Below are positions 48,669 through 59,470 of a stretch of DNA of 64,000 nt, in pieces (position 1 is the first letter of the stretch; every line of letters begins with the position of its first letter). The stretch lies in assembly GCF_945859685.1 (NCBI RefSeq), contig NC_079148.1, positions 145,759,133 to 145,823,132 of the forward strand. The letters are read 5' to 3'. The notes beneath the pieces were generated by a model. The model worked only from the letters and a program-made list of their open reading frames with translations. It was not told the origin of the DNA and ran no database searches. Position numbers and translations under genes: made by a program. The DNA is from Eupeodes corollae. Its lineage: Eukaryota; Arthropoda; Insecta; Diptera; Syrphidae.

Positions 48669-49868
48669 TTACTTATTTACTTAAAGTGGCGCTACAGTCA
48701 TGTGTGAACTAGGGCCTTACAAAACAAACTTCACCATCTAGCTCGGTCCCTAGCTAGATGTCTCCAGTTTCGCGCTTTAAGTTGGGTGAGGTCCTTTTCC
48801 ACTTGTGCGGGCACCTGATCCGCGGGCTTCCTCTACTGCAATATCTTGTGGACGTGGATTCGAAGACTTTCCGGGCAGGAGCATTGGTTTACATGCGCTC
48901 TATGTGACCCAGCCAACTTAGTCATTGAACTTTTACCCTTCTGGCAAAGTCTACGTCGCCGTACAGATCGTCGTTCCATCTTCTCCTCCACTTCCCTTCG
49001 ATGCATACGGAACCGTAGATCACACGAAGAACTTTTCTCTCGAACCGACCAAAGGAGCTTTCATCCGCTTTTTGTCCGCAGGACGGGGATGATGAAGGTC
49101 TTATATAGCGAAACCTAGGTCCCTCGAACTCAGCGCTTGTGTTGTTTTTGCGTTTACAGCGGAGCCTAGGTAGACGAAGTCCTTGAATACCTCAAAGTAA
49201 TCTGTCGATGGTGATGTTTTGACCTAGACGTCAGTGTTGTAGGTCCTTTCTTGACGACAGCATGTACTTTGTTTTGCCCTCATTAACCGTTAAACCCATT
49301 TTTGACTCCTCTGCCTCAGTACTCCAAAAACCCCATGGACATCACGCTGAGTTCTTCTGATTATGTCAATGTCATCAGCATATGCTAGTAATTGGACCGG
49401 CCTTGAAATCAATGAAAAGATGGTGGGTGTTGATTTCTTAGGTTTTTTTTTCCAGTATCTGCCGTAATGTGAATATTTGATCGACTGTGGACTTTCCTGG
49501 TCTAAAACCACAGTGATAAGGACCTATCAGGTTGTTGACGATGGGCTTTAGACGTTTACATATTACGGCAGAGAAGATTTTATAGGCGATATTAAGTCGA
49601 ATGATTCCTCTATAGTTGGGGCAGTTTACAGGGCCTTTTTTTCAGGATCGGGCAAACAATACTGAGGTTCCATTCATCGGGCATGCTTTCTTCCGACCAT
49701 ATCTTACAGATAAGTTAGTGCATGCTCATAACCAACTTATCTCTAGCTGCTTTAAAGAGTTCGGCATTCAAGCCATCCGCTCCAGTGGTTTTATTAGACT
49801 TCAGCTTAGATATGGCAATCTTCACTTCGTCCAAGTACGGATTAAGTTGCTATCAAGGCCAAACTGAC
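48669..49868 (-). pseudogene. RTE-like LINE inserted in LINE-J
   Basis: Minus-strand element. Its 3' end comes first on the plus strand: ACTTATTTACTTAAAGTGGC is the complement of the TAAG/TAAA-tailed end. On the minus strand: SLDEVKIAISKLKSNK-like domain 1 near 49810, a PDEWNLSIVCP-like segment near 49670, KSTVDQIFTLRQILEK-like near 49480, QLLAYADDIDIIRRTQRDVH with YADD intact near 49370, NEGKTKYMLSS near 49270, SFGRFERKVLRVIYG-like near 49030, LLGHIERM-like near 48905, then GACTGTAGCGCCAC near 48690. Similar to the 44600 copy. Frameshifts are scattered. LINE-J sequence lies on both sides, so the RTE element is the younger. Confidence 0.85.
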
Positions 49869-49874
49869 GGCAAT

Positions 49875-49938
49875 TTCTATAAGCCCGAATATTACAGTCA
49901 AACTGTTTAATTTAAGAATGCAACTGCCTCTTTGATTA
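49875..49938 (-). pseudogene. LINE-J fragment, part 2 of an interrupted copy
   Basis: AAGCCCGAATATTACAGTCA then AACTGTTTAATTTAAGAATG matches LINE-J at 29196-29245. About 85 bp of family sequence between this and the 48620-48668 part is missing at the RTE insertion. It is interrupted again by the SINE at 49939. Confidence 0.75.
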
Positions 49939-50269
49939 AAAAAAAAATAAATTGGGTGGCGCGACAGTCCGTTGAGAACCAAGGCCTAGTGACTTACAAC
50001 TCTCAACCATTCCTGTGTGCGAGTAATGTTGTCAGGAATGGAGGGGACCTACAGTTTATATGCCGACTCCGAACGGCTAATTTTGAGAAAGCACTTTTTC
50101 ATGACAATAGTTACTCTTGGAGAATTTGTCAGTTCCTCGCAAGAGGCAGTACCCGTGAAAAGACTTTAGATGGCATAGGCAGGGATCGAACCCAAGACCT
50201 CTAGCATGACAGTCCAACGCACTAACCATCATGCCACGGGTACCACGTGGTACCCGTGGCATGATGGTG
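49939..50269 (-). repeat. tRNA-derived SINE, most complete copy, palindromic 5' end
   Basis: Best copy of the SINE. Reading on the minus strand: head CCCGTGGCATGATGGTTAGT with an A-box-like TGGCATGATGG (50226-50236), a perfect B box GGTTCGATCC (50183-50192), TATGCCATCT closing the tRNA-like part, then the body, then GACTGTCGCGCCACCC and an AATTTATTTTTT tail. The first 22 bp of the head are followed outward by their own inverted copy, giving a perfect 44-bp palindrome at 50225-50268. TGATTA flanks both sides (49933-49938 and 50270-50275), a probable 6-bp target duplication. Inserted in LINE-J. Confidence 0.9.
50225..50268. repeat. Perfect 44-bp palindrome at SINE 5' end
   Basis: Two 22-bp arms, with no spacer, centred between 50246 and 50247 on CCACGTGG. 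Every base pair matches. The left arm is the SINE head; the right arm is its inverted duplicate. The other SINE copies with an intact head lack it. Confidence 0.95.
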
Positions 50270-50625
50270 TGATTAGATCACAAAATATCCGTAAAAAAAA
50301 TGAGTCAAGGAACTTTGAGACGATGTTTCAGGGACGTAAATAAATTATTGAAACTAGTAAACAATAATATTTGAAGCTTGGTTTTTTAAAGTGACGCAGA
50401 AGCTTAAGTAAGGTTTTTAAAGCACCAGTCCATAAATGGGACCTACCCATGCACGTTTACAAGTTTTGTAATTTGTAGCCAGATCAGAAGAAGAGACACA
50501 TTTCTCCCATTGTTTTAAAGAATCTAAACATTTTTTAGATGAAATCGTGTATTTGATCGTTCCACCAGAGTTGATTGGTGAAAAATACAAAATTGAATGG
50601 GAGACAGAACAGATTCAATTCAATT
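50270..50625 (-). pseudogene. LINE-J fragment, part 3 of an interrupted copy
   Basis: Resumes LINE-J after the SINE: TTTGAGACGATGTTTCAGGG (compare ACAACGATGTTCAAGCGAAG at 29310), AGCACCAGTCCATAAATGGG, TTTACAAGTTTTGTAATTTG (compare the block at 29460-29475) and TGTATTTGATCGTTCCACCA. Read on the minus strand it covers NHLLWNDHI to PKLEYNSHL-like sequence. Heavily mutated. Confidence 0.75.
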
Positions 50626-51799
50626 CTTCTTGTATTGCTAATCCAGTGCAGGAAAAATTGCGTTAGTGCATTATTCGAAAATTAGAAGCGGAGTTGGACA
50701 AGCGGACAGTTGACCGTTTCTATCCATTAGAATTACCTTCAGAGTGGGATGGATGAAAAAACTTGCGAAGTGGTTTTGCCAGCCAGCATTTGTGTACCTT
50801 CATATCTTTTAAGATTTTAGCTACATTATCTCAAGTACCTACAGGCAGGACTACCATTGCGAAGAAAGATTTGTGCTATCAAATCATTTACGTATTTAGG
50901 CAGATTTATTGCACTCTCGGACAGGTTAATGGTTTTTGTGGTTTGGGAAGAGACACCATTCTTGTTACTCTTAGATTCAGGTTTTTCTCAGGCTGTGTAG
51001 ATCGATGCTTTTATGTTGCGAAGCTGTTAGCTTGCGATCAGCTTTTGCTGGTCCCGAGGATTGATTATATTTACATCTTTTTTGCCATACTATCAAACGG
51101 CTTTGCTAGCATGCTCGAAACGTCTGAAACCTCGATATAGATAGCCTACCTTATTGTTCTTTATTAGATGAATTTTTGTTTGCTTCGGTCGGTTTTAACC
51201 TGTTTTGGATCCAAGCTTCGAAAAGGTAATAGATAACAGGGTATCTGAGCACCGTTAATCATGTTCGTAGACTTTAGTGGGCTTTACTGAACCAGTCACT
51301 TTCAGAGTCGAAATCATTTTGACACCTGTCACTATCGAAGTTTTTGCCACAGAATCGCTAGGGTTTCTTTTTGATTGCGTTGTAAAAAGGTTTTTTTCCA
51401 CGTTGAAATTTGCGTCAGAGCTTTCGGATCAAGCGAAGTATATACAAATTCCAGGAGGAGATTCGCCTTATCCGTTGATATCATTCTTTCGCAAGCTCCA
51501 ACAACTCTATCTTCACAGTCAGAGAGCCCATGAGACAATTGCCGATAGCCTTGACATCTGCCAAATCTTGAGTGTATATCCACTCAAGTTTTACTGTCTC
51601 CGTTGACCTTAAAATGCATACATTTCCATTCTTGTTTTTGGGTTTCTTGGTTCCCTGACACAGCAGCTGCATTGCTGGAGGGTGAGATGTAAGTTCTCAG
51701 TAGACCAAGGTGAAAGAATATACCTTCAAAGACGTATTTTTATATTAGTTGGGTAAAAATTTCACATTCTTAATGTGCTGTTAAAAAAATAATATCTAC
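50626..51799. other. Possible LTR-element scraps, otherwise unrecognised
   Basis: A plus-strand reading at about 50685-50745 (DKRTVDRFYPLELPSEW) is reminiscent of the end of an LTR-retrotransposon pol. A minus-strand frame at 51332-51583 has the look of a retrotransposon gag, without a diagnostic motif. Neither is strong enough to name. Confidence 0.25.
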
Positions 51800-51885
51800 T
51801 CTTTGCAGTACAACTAAAATTGAACTCAAGGATAAACTGATGGGCATTCCTCGAAGTGTGAGTAATTCGGCTAAAGTGGGAAGGG
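51800..51885 (-). pseudogene. LINE-J short fragment
   Basis: The block TTGAACTCAAGGATAAACTG then ATGGGCATTCCTCGAAGTGT matches the GAGCTCAAGGGTAAACTGAT and GAGCATTCCTAGAAGTACGG blocks of the 13228 copy. Too short to read as protein. Confidence 0.65.
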
Positions 51886-53030
51886 TTTATAAAATTGTCG
51901 AATTTGACAAAACAAAAGCTTAAAACAAATGCAAATCAATCCTAGATCAGAAATCGTATACCAAACTAGACGACGAAATTTGTCTGCAAGTGCTCCTATA
52001 ATTTAAGCCATAGCTGTAAGTATATTACATTGCTTGGATTGGGAAGTGGATACCTCAGAGTTAAATGCTAAATACAAACTATGCATTTTCTCTTGTTAAG
52101 AATACACAATATACGAGTATTTATGTAAAATGTAATTGTTAAGCATATTAAAAAGAAAAGACAAATAAAATAAAAATGTTATTTGAAATCCATTGGACAT
52201 CGCACCGGTGCGGTAGGTGTATAAAGTAATGGAGGAAGAGGTTACTCCAATCCAACAAAAGACCGATGACGATGATGGTGATGGTGCTGTTGTGCTGCGG
52301 TACTGTTGGTGATGTTGCTGTGGTGCTATAATAGCGATGCGATGATGAGGATGAAGATGACGACGTCGACGACGTTATGTCTGCCTTGATGGTAGGAACC
52401 CCCCACATCGAGCGGTGCAGAGCGGAATGAGCAGCAAAACAACACTCCAGGCTGATGATAGTCGATATGGGCAATGGGTATCTGTCACCCGCTTGCCTGT
52501 TGGATAAACACGACGACGACGCAAGCGACGCGACGGTCGGTGTAGTAAGAGGGCATTATGATGGGAAGTGGATTTAGCTTGTATTGTTGTTGTTGTTGTT
52601 ATTCTATGTTGGTCGATTTAATCTTTACTTTTTTTTCGTAAACATCTTTGACATTGTTGTCGCGGTTTTGCTGTCGGTTCGGCTCGGTTCGGGAAGCCAA
52701 ACTGTGCATCCATAGGGATTAGCTTTCAATTGTTGTAAAGGAAATTTAAATATTTATACTCGTATATACCTCCCTTCATACAATCGTATTTATATTTAAA
52801 GGCACTTTGGTGCATGTGAAAAAAATAAAATGTGAACGTGCTCCAACATCAGAATTTCATGAATACTTTGGTGTCAAACGGTGACAATTAAAAGTCTTCG
52901 GATAAATGTCAGTCAAAGTTTTAAATAAACCCCACGCCTAAGTTGAATTCTCAACATGTGAAGGGACCCTGAATCAACAACTGGCAAACTTTAATATGTA
53001 TTAGAAAAGCATTGGAAATAAGAATAAAAA
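51886..53030. other. Element-poor region with trinucleotide tracts
   Basis: GAT/GCT/GAC-rich simple sequence at about 52260-52375, CGACGACGACG near 52511, and TTGTTGTTGTTGTT near 52584. The serine-rich minus-strand frame 52148-52474 is a by-product of these runs. Confidence 0.5.
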
Positions 53031-53574
53031 AATTACAATTACAATTACAATTACAATTACAATTACAATTACAATTGCAATTACAATTACAATTACAATT
53101 ACAATTACAATTACAATTACAATTACAATTACAATTACAATTACAATTACAATAACAATTACAATTACAATTACAATTACAATTACAATTACAATAACAA
53201 TTACAATTACAATTACAATTACAATTACAATTACAATTACAATTACAATTACAATTACAATTACAATTACAATTACAATTACAATTACAATTACAATTAC
53301 AATTACAATTACAATTACAATTACAATTACAATCACAATTACAATTACAATTACAATTACAATTACAATTACAATTACAATTACAATTACAATTACAATT
53401 ACAATTACAATTACAATTACAATTACAATTACAATTACAATTACAATTACAATTACAATTACAATTACAATTACAATTACAATTACAATTACAATTACAA
53501 TTACAATTACAATTACAATTACAATTACAATTACAATTACAATTACAATTACAATTACAATTACAATTACAATT
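53031..53574. repeat. ACAATT hexanucleotide microsatellite, about 90 copies
   Basis: 544 bp of almost perfect ACAATT repeats. I see four single-base interruptions: ACAATTGCAATT near 53074, ACAATAACAATT near 53152 and 53193, and ACAATCACAATT near 53333. The last 240 bp are perfectly uniform. It creates a long minus-strand Asn-Cys open frame and an Ile-Val one, both artefacts. The unit is not the arthropod telomere repeat TTAGG. Confidence 0.97.
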
Positions 53575-54206
53575 TATACTTATTTCTCCATTCAAATCCA
53601 GGGAGTTAACAAACTTTTACACTCCACTGTTACACTAACCTGTCCTACGAATTAAAGAAAACAAAAATAATATTATTAAGTGTCGCTGCACTCGATAAAC
53701 TGGTCTGATAAAAGAGATGACAACCAAATAAGTTGTCGTAGTTTATTTGAATTCGTTGTTTTTTTTCCATTTGGCGTCTTGATTTCCGTATGAAATTCAA
53801 ATTCCCTGTCATTGGTTGCAGTAAAGGTCCATAAATTGTTTATTTCATATTATCTTAGTTAATATTTAATATTGAAAGAACGTTAAGCTGCAAAGGGTTA
53901 TCCAGGATGAGAACGGGGAGGGGGGAGTTGGGAGGGTTGATTTTGAAAGATGCTGACATTCCTTTAGCTCTGGATTTTTCTGCATCTTCTTGTTCTTTTT
54001 TATTTTATTTGTTTGTTTGTTTTAACTTGAAATCTCCATTAGTTAGCTGCTTCTGACTTCCAGCTTTAATGTTAAATGTTCAAGAATAGCACAGATATGA
54101 CAGGGAACACGTTTAACGACAGAGCGCGCATGTTAGCCTATAGAACCGCATCAGGCACTTAAGTAGCCTATTCTATAGTATTTAGAATCTTATTTTTCAA
54201 AAATAA
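53575..54206. other. No recognised feature
   Basis: AT-rich DNA with a short G-rich run near 53915; nothing else seen. Confidence 0.5.
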
Positions 54207-54623
54207 TTGACTTTGAGTGGCTTGGTCTCAGTTGGTGGTGGACAGTTTTGGCTTATAATGCTGCGGTTTGGAATTTTAAATACCTGCCTGCCTTTTCTAC
54301 TTGTTTCTGTAAATGAAGTAGAATGCGCTATAGCTGAAAACAAAACGTCATTCATATCATATGTTATGGGATCGCGATTTAAACGTAACAGACTGTCAAT
54401 TTTTCACAAATCCTTTTTAATCAGGATTTTTTTTCTTCATTTTATCGTTGCGTTGAAGTTTGGAGGTTTTGCCGGATATACAAAACCTAGTTTAAGACAG
54501 ATGAGCAGCTTTTTAAAATATCTAAGGCTGATATTTGCACAGTTTGCCTTCAAGTGTTATGCTTTGCTTTCGAAAACTGAACACCAAACCTCTAGCACAA
54601 AAAACCTCGCTACACCTTACTAA
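54207..54623 (+). other. Unidentified 138-codon open frame, hydrophobic
   Basis: An ATG-to-stop frame with near-normal composition and at least two hydrophobic segments: around residues 12-35 (FWLIMLRFGILNTCLPFLLV) and 68-85 (LIRIFFLHFIVALKFGGF). Basic residues lie between and after them. I do not recognise a family. An exon or remnant of an insect chemoreceptor-like membrane protein is conceivable, but I see no diagnostic motif and no clear splice sites. Chance is also possible in AT-rich DNA. Confidence 0.2.
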
Positions 54624-56739
54624 CCATCCATCTAAGCATGACTTTTCAAACATACCTAGTTAATATTAACGGTTCATTGAACGATGTCCAACATAAGCTA
54701 CGTTACGTACATACAAAAGCTATTCAAAAATTGGCTTTAAAAAAAATAGTTATCCATCCGATTTATTGAAAGCAATTATAACAGAACAATAATTGTACGT
54801 GCGTTGCGTAATAAACCAATTGCTCAGCAGGTGGTGTTGCCAAGTTAACGTAAATGTTCGTTTAAGCCCATCGCAGCTATAGCACACCTTATAGGCTTAT
54901 GGATATAAGTAGCGATCAACTTCTTCAAGCGTATATATAAAGTGTAAAGAAAAAAATTGAAAAAAGGAGCCATGTTGCGTTTTATATACGTTACGAGAAA
55001 AAAAAAACGTAATGTGCCAAGATCAGCGAATCCACACCGCACTTTTTTTTCATTATTGATAATCTTTTTTATTAATTGTGGATTAAATTCATCCACAAAA
55101 TGCAGTTCAGTTGAAGAGAAGCGGGTGCTGTTTGTGTTTGATTAAGTGCTTAACTAGCACAACATAAGTTTAAAGGTGTAGATACGTAAGTACGTATGTA
55201 CGTAAATTAAATATTTATGTACATCTATTCCTCATTATGATTACAAATTTAATTTCCGGTTCGAATTATTGCGTTGCATAATATATACGCGATCAGTTCG
55301 TTATAGAAACTTTAAATTGAATTACTTATTTTTTTTGTTTAAATTCTTGTCATCAATTTGAAGTTCGAAATCCGATATTATGGCCTGAAGTGTGCCCGTA
55401 TCGTATTTACGAGTACGTATATATTTTTGATGGGTTTGATTTGTTAATGGGTGTTGTATATTGTCCGCAGCCTATATTTGAATTTCTTTTATTGGTTTTT
55501 TAGTTTTTGTTTCTATTATTGAGAGAGATACGAAGACTGACATAACATAACGCATCAACGCACGTCCCGCACATGACAGGTTTATCTTTAAGATAATTTG
55601 AATTCGGTCATAAAAAGAAAGCCAGAAACTAGAGGCGAGATAATACTGGAGAAGATACAAATGAATGATGATGGGTTGTTGTTTTTTTTAGAGAACCAGA
55701 AATAATGATTAAAATTCAAATTAGTAAATATTGAGTTGAGATAAAAAAAACTATCAACATTTACAGTTGAGTGGAATTTAAATTGAGGTATCAGACGAAT
55801 TTTATTGAATTTCCCACAGGAAAACTCTCACAAGTCTGAGATACTCTGAAGCTAATTTATGGATAGGAATTTGTGGGTGTGAGTGCATTAAATGATTAGA
55901 GGTTCTTTGAATTTATAAATCAATTTCAAAATAAACCTTTTTAAAGGCTTATAAATATGTTCCAAATTCTTAATATTGAGATTTATCCAATAGATACATA
56001 AAGATCAATTCGAAAATATAATAAAATCTGCGATTAAGTTACAGGTAGGTACTTACTTAAGCTTATGAATAATTCCAACAATATTATAGACTCTAAAGTT
56101 TTTTTTTTTATTTTTTTAAATAATACAATTTTGTTTTGAATGTATTTGAGATTAAGATGCGGATTATCATGTTATTTATATTATACAAATGTTTTTAAAA
56201 ATTATCTTGTGTTATTTTTTTAAAACTTAATTGATCTGAAAAGCTGACTTAAATAAGGGAACAATTTCACAGAGTACTATCTGCTTCATAAAATCTATTG
56301 TGATTTTGGTTTCTATCACAGAAACATCATTTTTTAAAGCTTGAGGCAACTTAAGAGGCCGAAAAAAGAGGCTTTTAAACTTTTTTTTTCAGAAAGAGTA
56401 CAGACGATCAAGATTATAAAAACAAGATTTCATAAAACATATCAACTGCTTACAATAATTTATTTAAAAATTGCATTCTTGCGATGACATTTAAATTTGA
56501 AATTTTTTTTAATATAAACTTGAAAACTTGCCCAATCCAAGAAAGTTCGTCTCGTCTTTTAAAATAGCTCATTGGCATCACATTTTGTGTGGTGGAGAGG
56601 CCTGAGCGATGCCCTATTCTTGAGAGCACCATGAAATTGACTGATTTGGATCTTTTAGTAAGAAGCCCGAATTACATCGATATTTTTGACAATTTGACCT
56701 GACACGATAATATCACAGAAAAAACATTTAGAATAAAAT
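54624..56739. other. AT-rich stretch, no feature recognised
   Basis: No homology or notable repeat. Short overlapping frames near 54845-55145 and 55472-55660 are unsupported. Confidence 0.5.
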
Positions 56740-57540
56740 TGTTGCACTAAGTTTGTATGGCCTTCCTACTAGGGCAAAAATTTAGACCGAACATGTCAGA
56801 CAAAGTTCTTCTAGGTTTTCCAGACGAAGACATAGCTCTTGCAATGTGACCTCGAACGAGTTTTATCTCGAAATTGTCAATTGTGTTGATTCGTGCCCGT
56901 TGTATAGGAGCCCGTTGGAATAGTAATGCACATAAGAAGATTCGGCTGTTCGATATAAGCCGGTACAGCGTCGTAAACACTGCCGCTTGAACACCCGAAA
57001 CTTCTTCATCTGTTAAGGGGCAACGTTAAACCACACAGGACAACCATAAGCAATCATCGGCCGTATGAGGGCCATTAAGCAAATTACCTTCACTCTGGGG
57101 TCAAGCCGACTGCTAAAAAACAGCCGTTTCGTCAGAGCGAAGGCTCCTCTAGCCCTAGTCAGAGCAGCATATATATGTCTGTCGAAATATAAATATTGAT
57201 CTAACCAGATACCGAGGTACTTCACTACACATTTGCTCGCCAGTGGCTGCCCGTGAAGATCAACGATAACCATCTTGCTCCAATTCTTGCACGTATCCCT
57301 CGTGGCCCTAGCTAACAGAACACAGTCCGGAACAGCATTGTCTCCGAATACTGGACATTTATTTTCAGTTTCCAGTCGTCGCAATATCGCTGAATCTTGT
57401 CGAAATCACGCTGCAAGAGAATTCTAATAACCTTAACCTTTCGGGCCGTTCTGTACGCAATTAGATCGTCGGCGTACGCAATTGCCTTTGTAAGACTACC
57501 TATCAGATTGCTGGTGTAAATGCTGAAATGGCTCCCTGTT
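56740..57540 (-). pseudogene. I/Nimb-like LINE RT C-terminal fragment
   Basis: Minus-strand order: SHFSIYTSNLIGSLTKAI then AYADDLIAYRTARKVKVI with YADD intact near 57466-57486, then LQRDFDKIQRYCDDWKLKIN, then after a frameshift a 123-codon open segment with VKYLGIWLDQYLYFDRHI, RARGAFALTKRLFFSSRLDP and MALIRPMIAYGCPVWFN. It ends with KFRVFKRQCLRRCTGLYRTA and ARINTIDNFEIKLVRGHIAR near 56800-56890. This link-and-C-terminus plan is of the I-group (I, Nimb, Loa). RT domains 1-3 are missing by 5' truncation. Conservation suggests a fairly young insertion. Confidence 0.8.
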
Positions 57541-58377
57541 GAAGACCATTTTTAATTGCTTATTACGTTCTTTATCATCACATCAGTGTTACTCAAGACG
57601 TATGTTTTTGTTTTTCTGATTTTTCTCAGGAAGGCATCACTGGGATTTAGCCCAAATTTGGGAGGACTAGTCTTACTATTATACTTAAAAAGAGACCGTG
57701 ATAGAATGGGACTTTAACCCATCTACTTGGATGTTGGCTGATCCCAAAGGATGCGTAGTGTAAAAATATATTTTAATAAATGTATAATTTTTTTGTAATA
57801 AAATACATTTTAAAAGCCATTGATGAGATTTCTGATGTTTAAACGTATAGTCTTTGAAAAAGAGGGTGTATGTCACAAAAAGTTTATTCATGAAATTTTA
57901 GGATTGGAATTATTGAAAATTTTGCAGCGGGATACCCTGAAAAGTGCGTTCAAAGTATTAAAACGTTTGTTGGTTATTTGTGCACACTTATTTAAAGAGG
58001 TTAAGAGTAACTGGCGACGAAAGTATGATCACATAAAGTCATAATATTTTGTGTCTAATAATTAAAATTAACACAATAGACAAATTTATTTTAAAAAGAG
58101 TTATAGGACTTTTATGAAAAAATCAGATAAAATTATATCAAAAAAAAAAACTTTAAAATAATGCTGAGCTTAAATTTAAATTAATTTTATTGGATTTATC
58201 GTATAAAATGCGTATACAAATGTTTGAATTGATGTTTTTTTGAGCGATAAATACACATTGCAAAAAATGGTATGTTTATAAAAGTTGGTTGCATTTGTTG
58301 AGTACTTATAACCAAAGATTTAAAAGAATTCACATAGAAATTGAAAGTTAAAGAGGTTAGTGTCAGCAATATAATTT
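57541..58377. other. AT-rich spacer
   Basis: No supported feature; the frame at 57820-58044 (+) is short, lysine-rich and unrecognised. Confidence 0.45.
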
Positions 58378-59470
58378 AGACTGAATTGCATTCGCGTAGT
58401 GCGGCTAAAGAACGGATCTCTGTACTTGATAGTACGACCGAAGTTAGACTCGAGGGTATATTAATGAGCATTCCTAGAAGAGCGAGTATTGCGGTTGAAT
58501 TGTTTATGTAGAGGATTGCGACGGTAAAAAAGGGTGATCTCCGTAAATGATCTTATAGTGTTAATATCACCAATCCCTACGTTCAATACTGTTCAAGAGG
58601 CACCAGTTCAGATATAAGAGTTATAGTGAAGCTTTGGACGTATATAAGTCTTGTAGATAACAGCCAGATCAGACGGGGAGAAAAACTTCTTGCATCGTTT
58701 TAGGAAACCCGCCGCGTTTTTAGCGACATCGCGTATGTGATCGTTCCACAAAAGGTGGTTGGTGATATACCGAGAATATCGAGATGTCCAGTTTCCTCGA
58801 TGCAAGTGCCAGCTATGGATAATGACAAGTTGGGTATATCTCGCTTTAACGATACAAGACAGAATTGGGTTTTTGAAACATTAAATTTTTCATTCCCCAT
58901 TGTACAATGCTGTTTATGTCGGAATTAAATGAGCTTATCATATTTTGTAGTTGCAGTTCCACATCCGAAGAAGAAGGGTGTGAATCTGAAAACGAATATG
59001 AAGAGCTAAGAGTACTATCGTCAGCGAAACAATGTATTGGATTAGATGGTGCAGACAAGAGATCATTAAGCAAAATGAGAAAGAGTGTTGGAGATAGAAC
59101 AGAGCCCTGGGGCACACCAGCATTTATTTTGTGGTTTTCAGACTTGAATCCATCCAATACAACTTGTATTGAACGATTCGGAAGGTAATTACTAATCCTA
59201 TGAAGGAGGGATTCATGAAAACCGAAAGCACGCATTTATAAGAGAACCTGCAAACACTATGAAATGCTTTTGAAATATCAAGTGCAATAATCTTACTTCC
59301 TCCAAAACGATCAAAAAATTTGCTCCACTGTTCGGTGAGATGAACCATGGACCTATTGCTACCAAAGCCGTATTGTCGGTCATTAAGAAGCTTTCGATCT
59401 TCGAGATATTTCTTGAGCTGATAATTAATCAGCGTTTCCATGAGTCTGGAAAGAAGGGACGCAAGTGCAA
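58378..59470 (-). pseudogene. LINE-J RT copy with intact FADD
   Basis: Minus-strand LINE-J copy covering more 5' sequence than most. Order: METLINYQLKKYLEDRKLLN, DRQYGFGSNRSMVHLTEQWS, FGGSKIIALDISKAF (RT domain 3), AFGFHESLLHRISNYLPNRS, NAGVPQGSVLSPTLFLILLN (domain 4), HCFADDSTLSSSYSF with both catalytic aspartates kept near 59015-59040, VELQLQNMISSFNSDINSIV, GTCIEETGHLDILG, and NHLLWNDHIRDVAKNA to PKLHYNSYI. The C-terminal block is short and degraded, and about 40 codons after YNSYI are lost. Frameshifts lie near 59235 and 58900. It ends against a plus-strand LINE. Confidence 0.84.

Noticed and set aside
50183..50236. A and B boxes as a genuine tRNA gene
   Set aside because: No complete cloverleaf; the boxes belong to a repeated SINE whose body and tail follow.
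51332..51583. Gag-like minus-strand frame
   Set aside because: Only a general resemblance; no zinc knuckle or diagnostic motif and no neighbouring LTR.
53031..53574. Telomeric repeat
   Set aside because: Unit ACAATT is not TTAGG or another known telomere motif and lies internally.
52951..53595. 214-codon Asn-Cys repeat open frame
   Set aside because: Direct consequence of the ACAATT array having no stop in that frame; no gene evidence.
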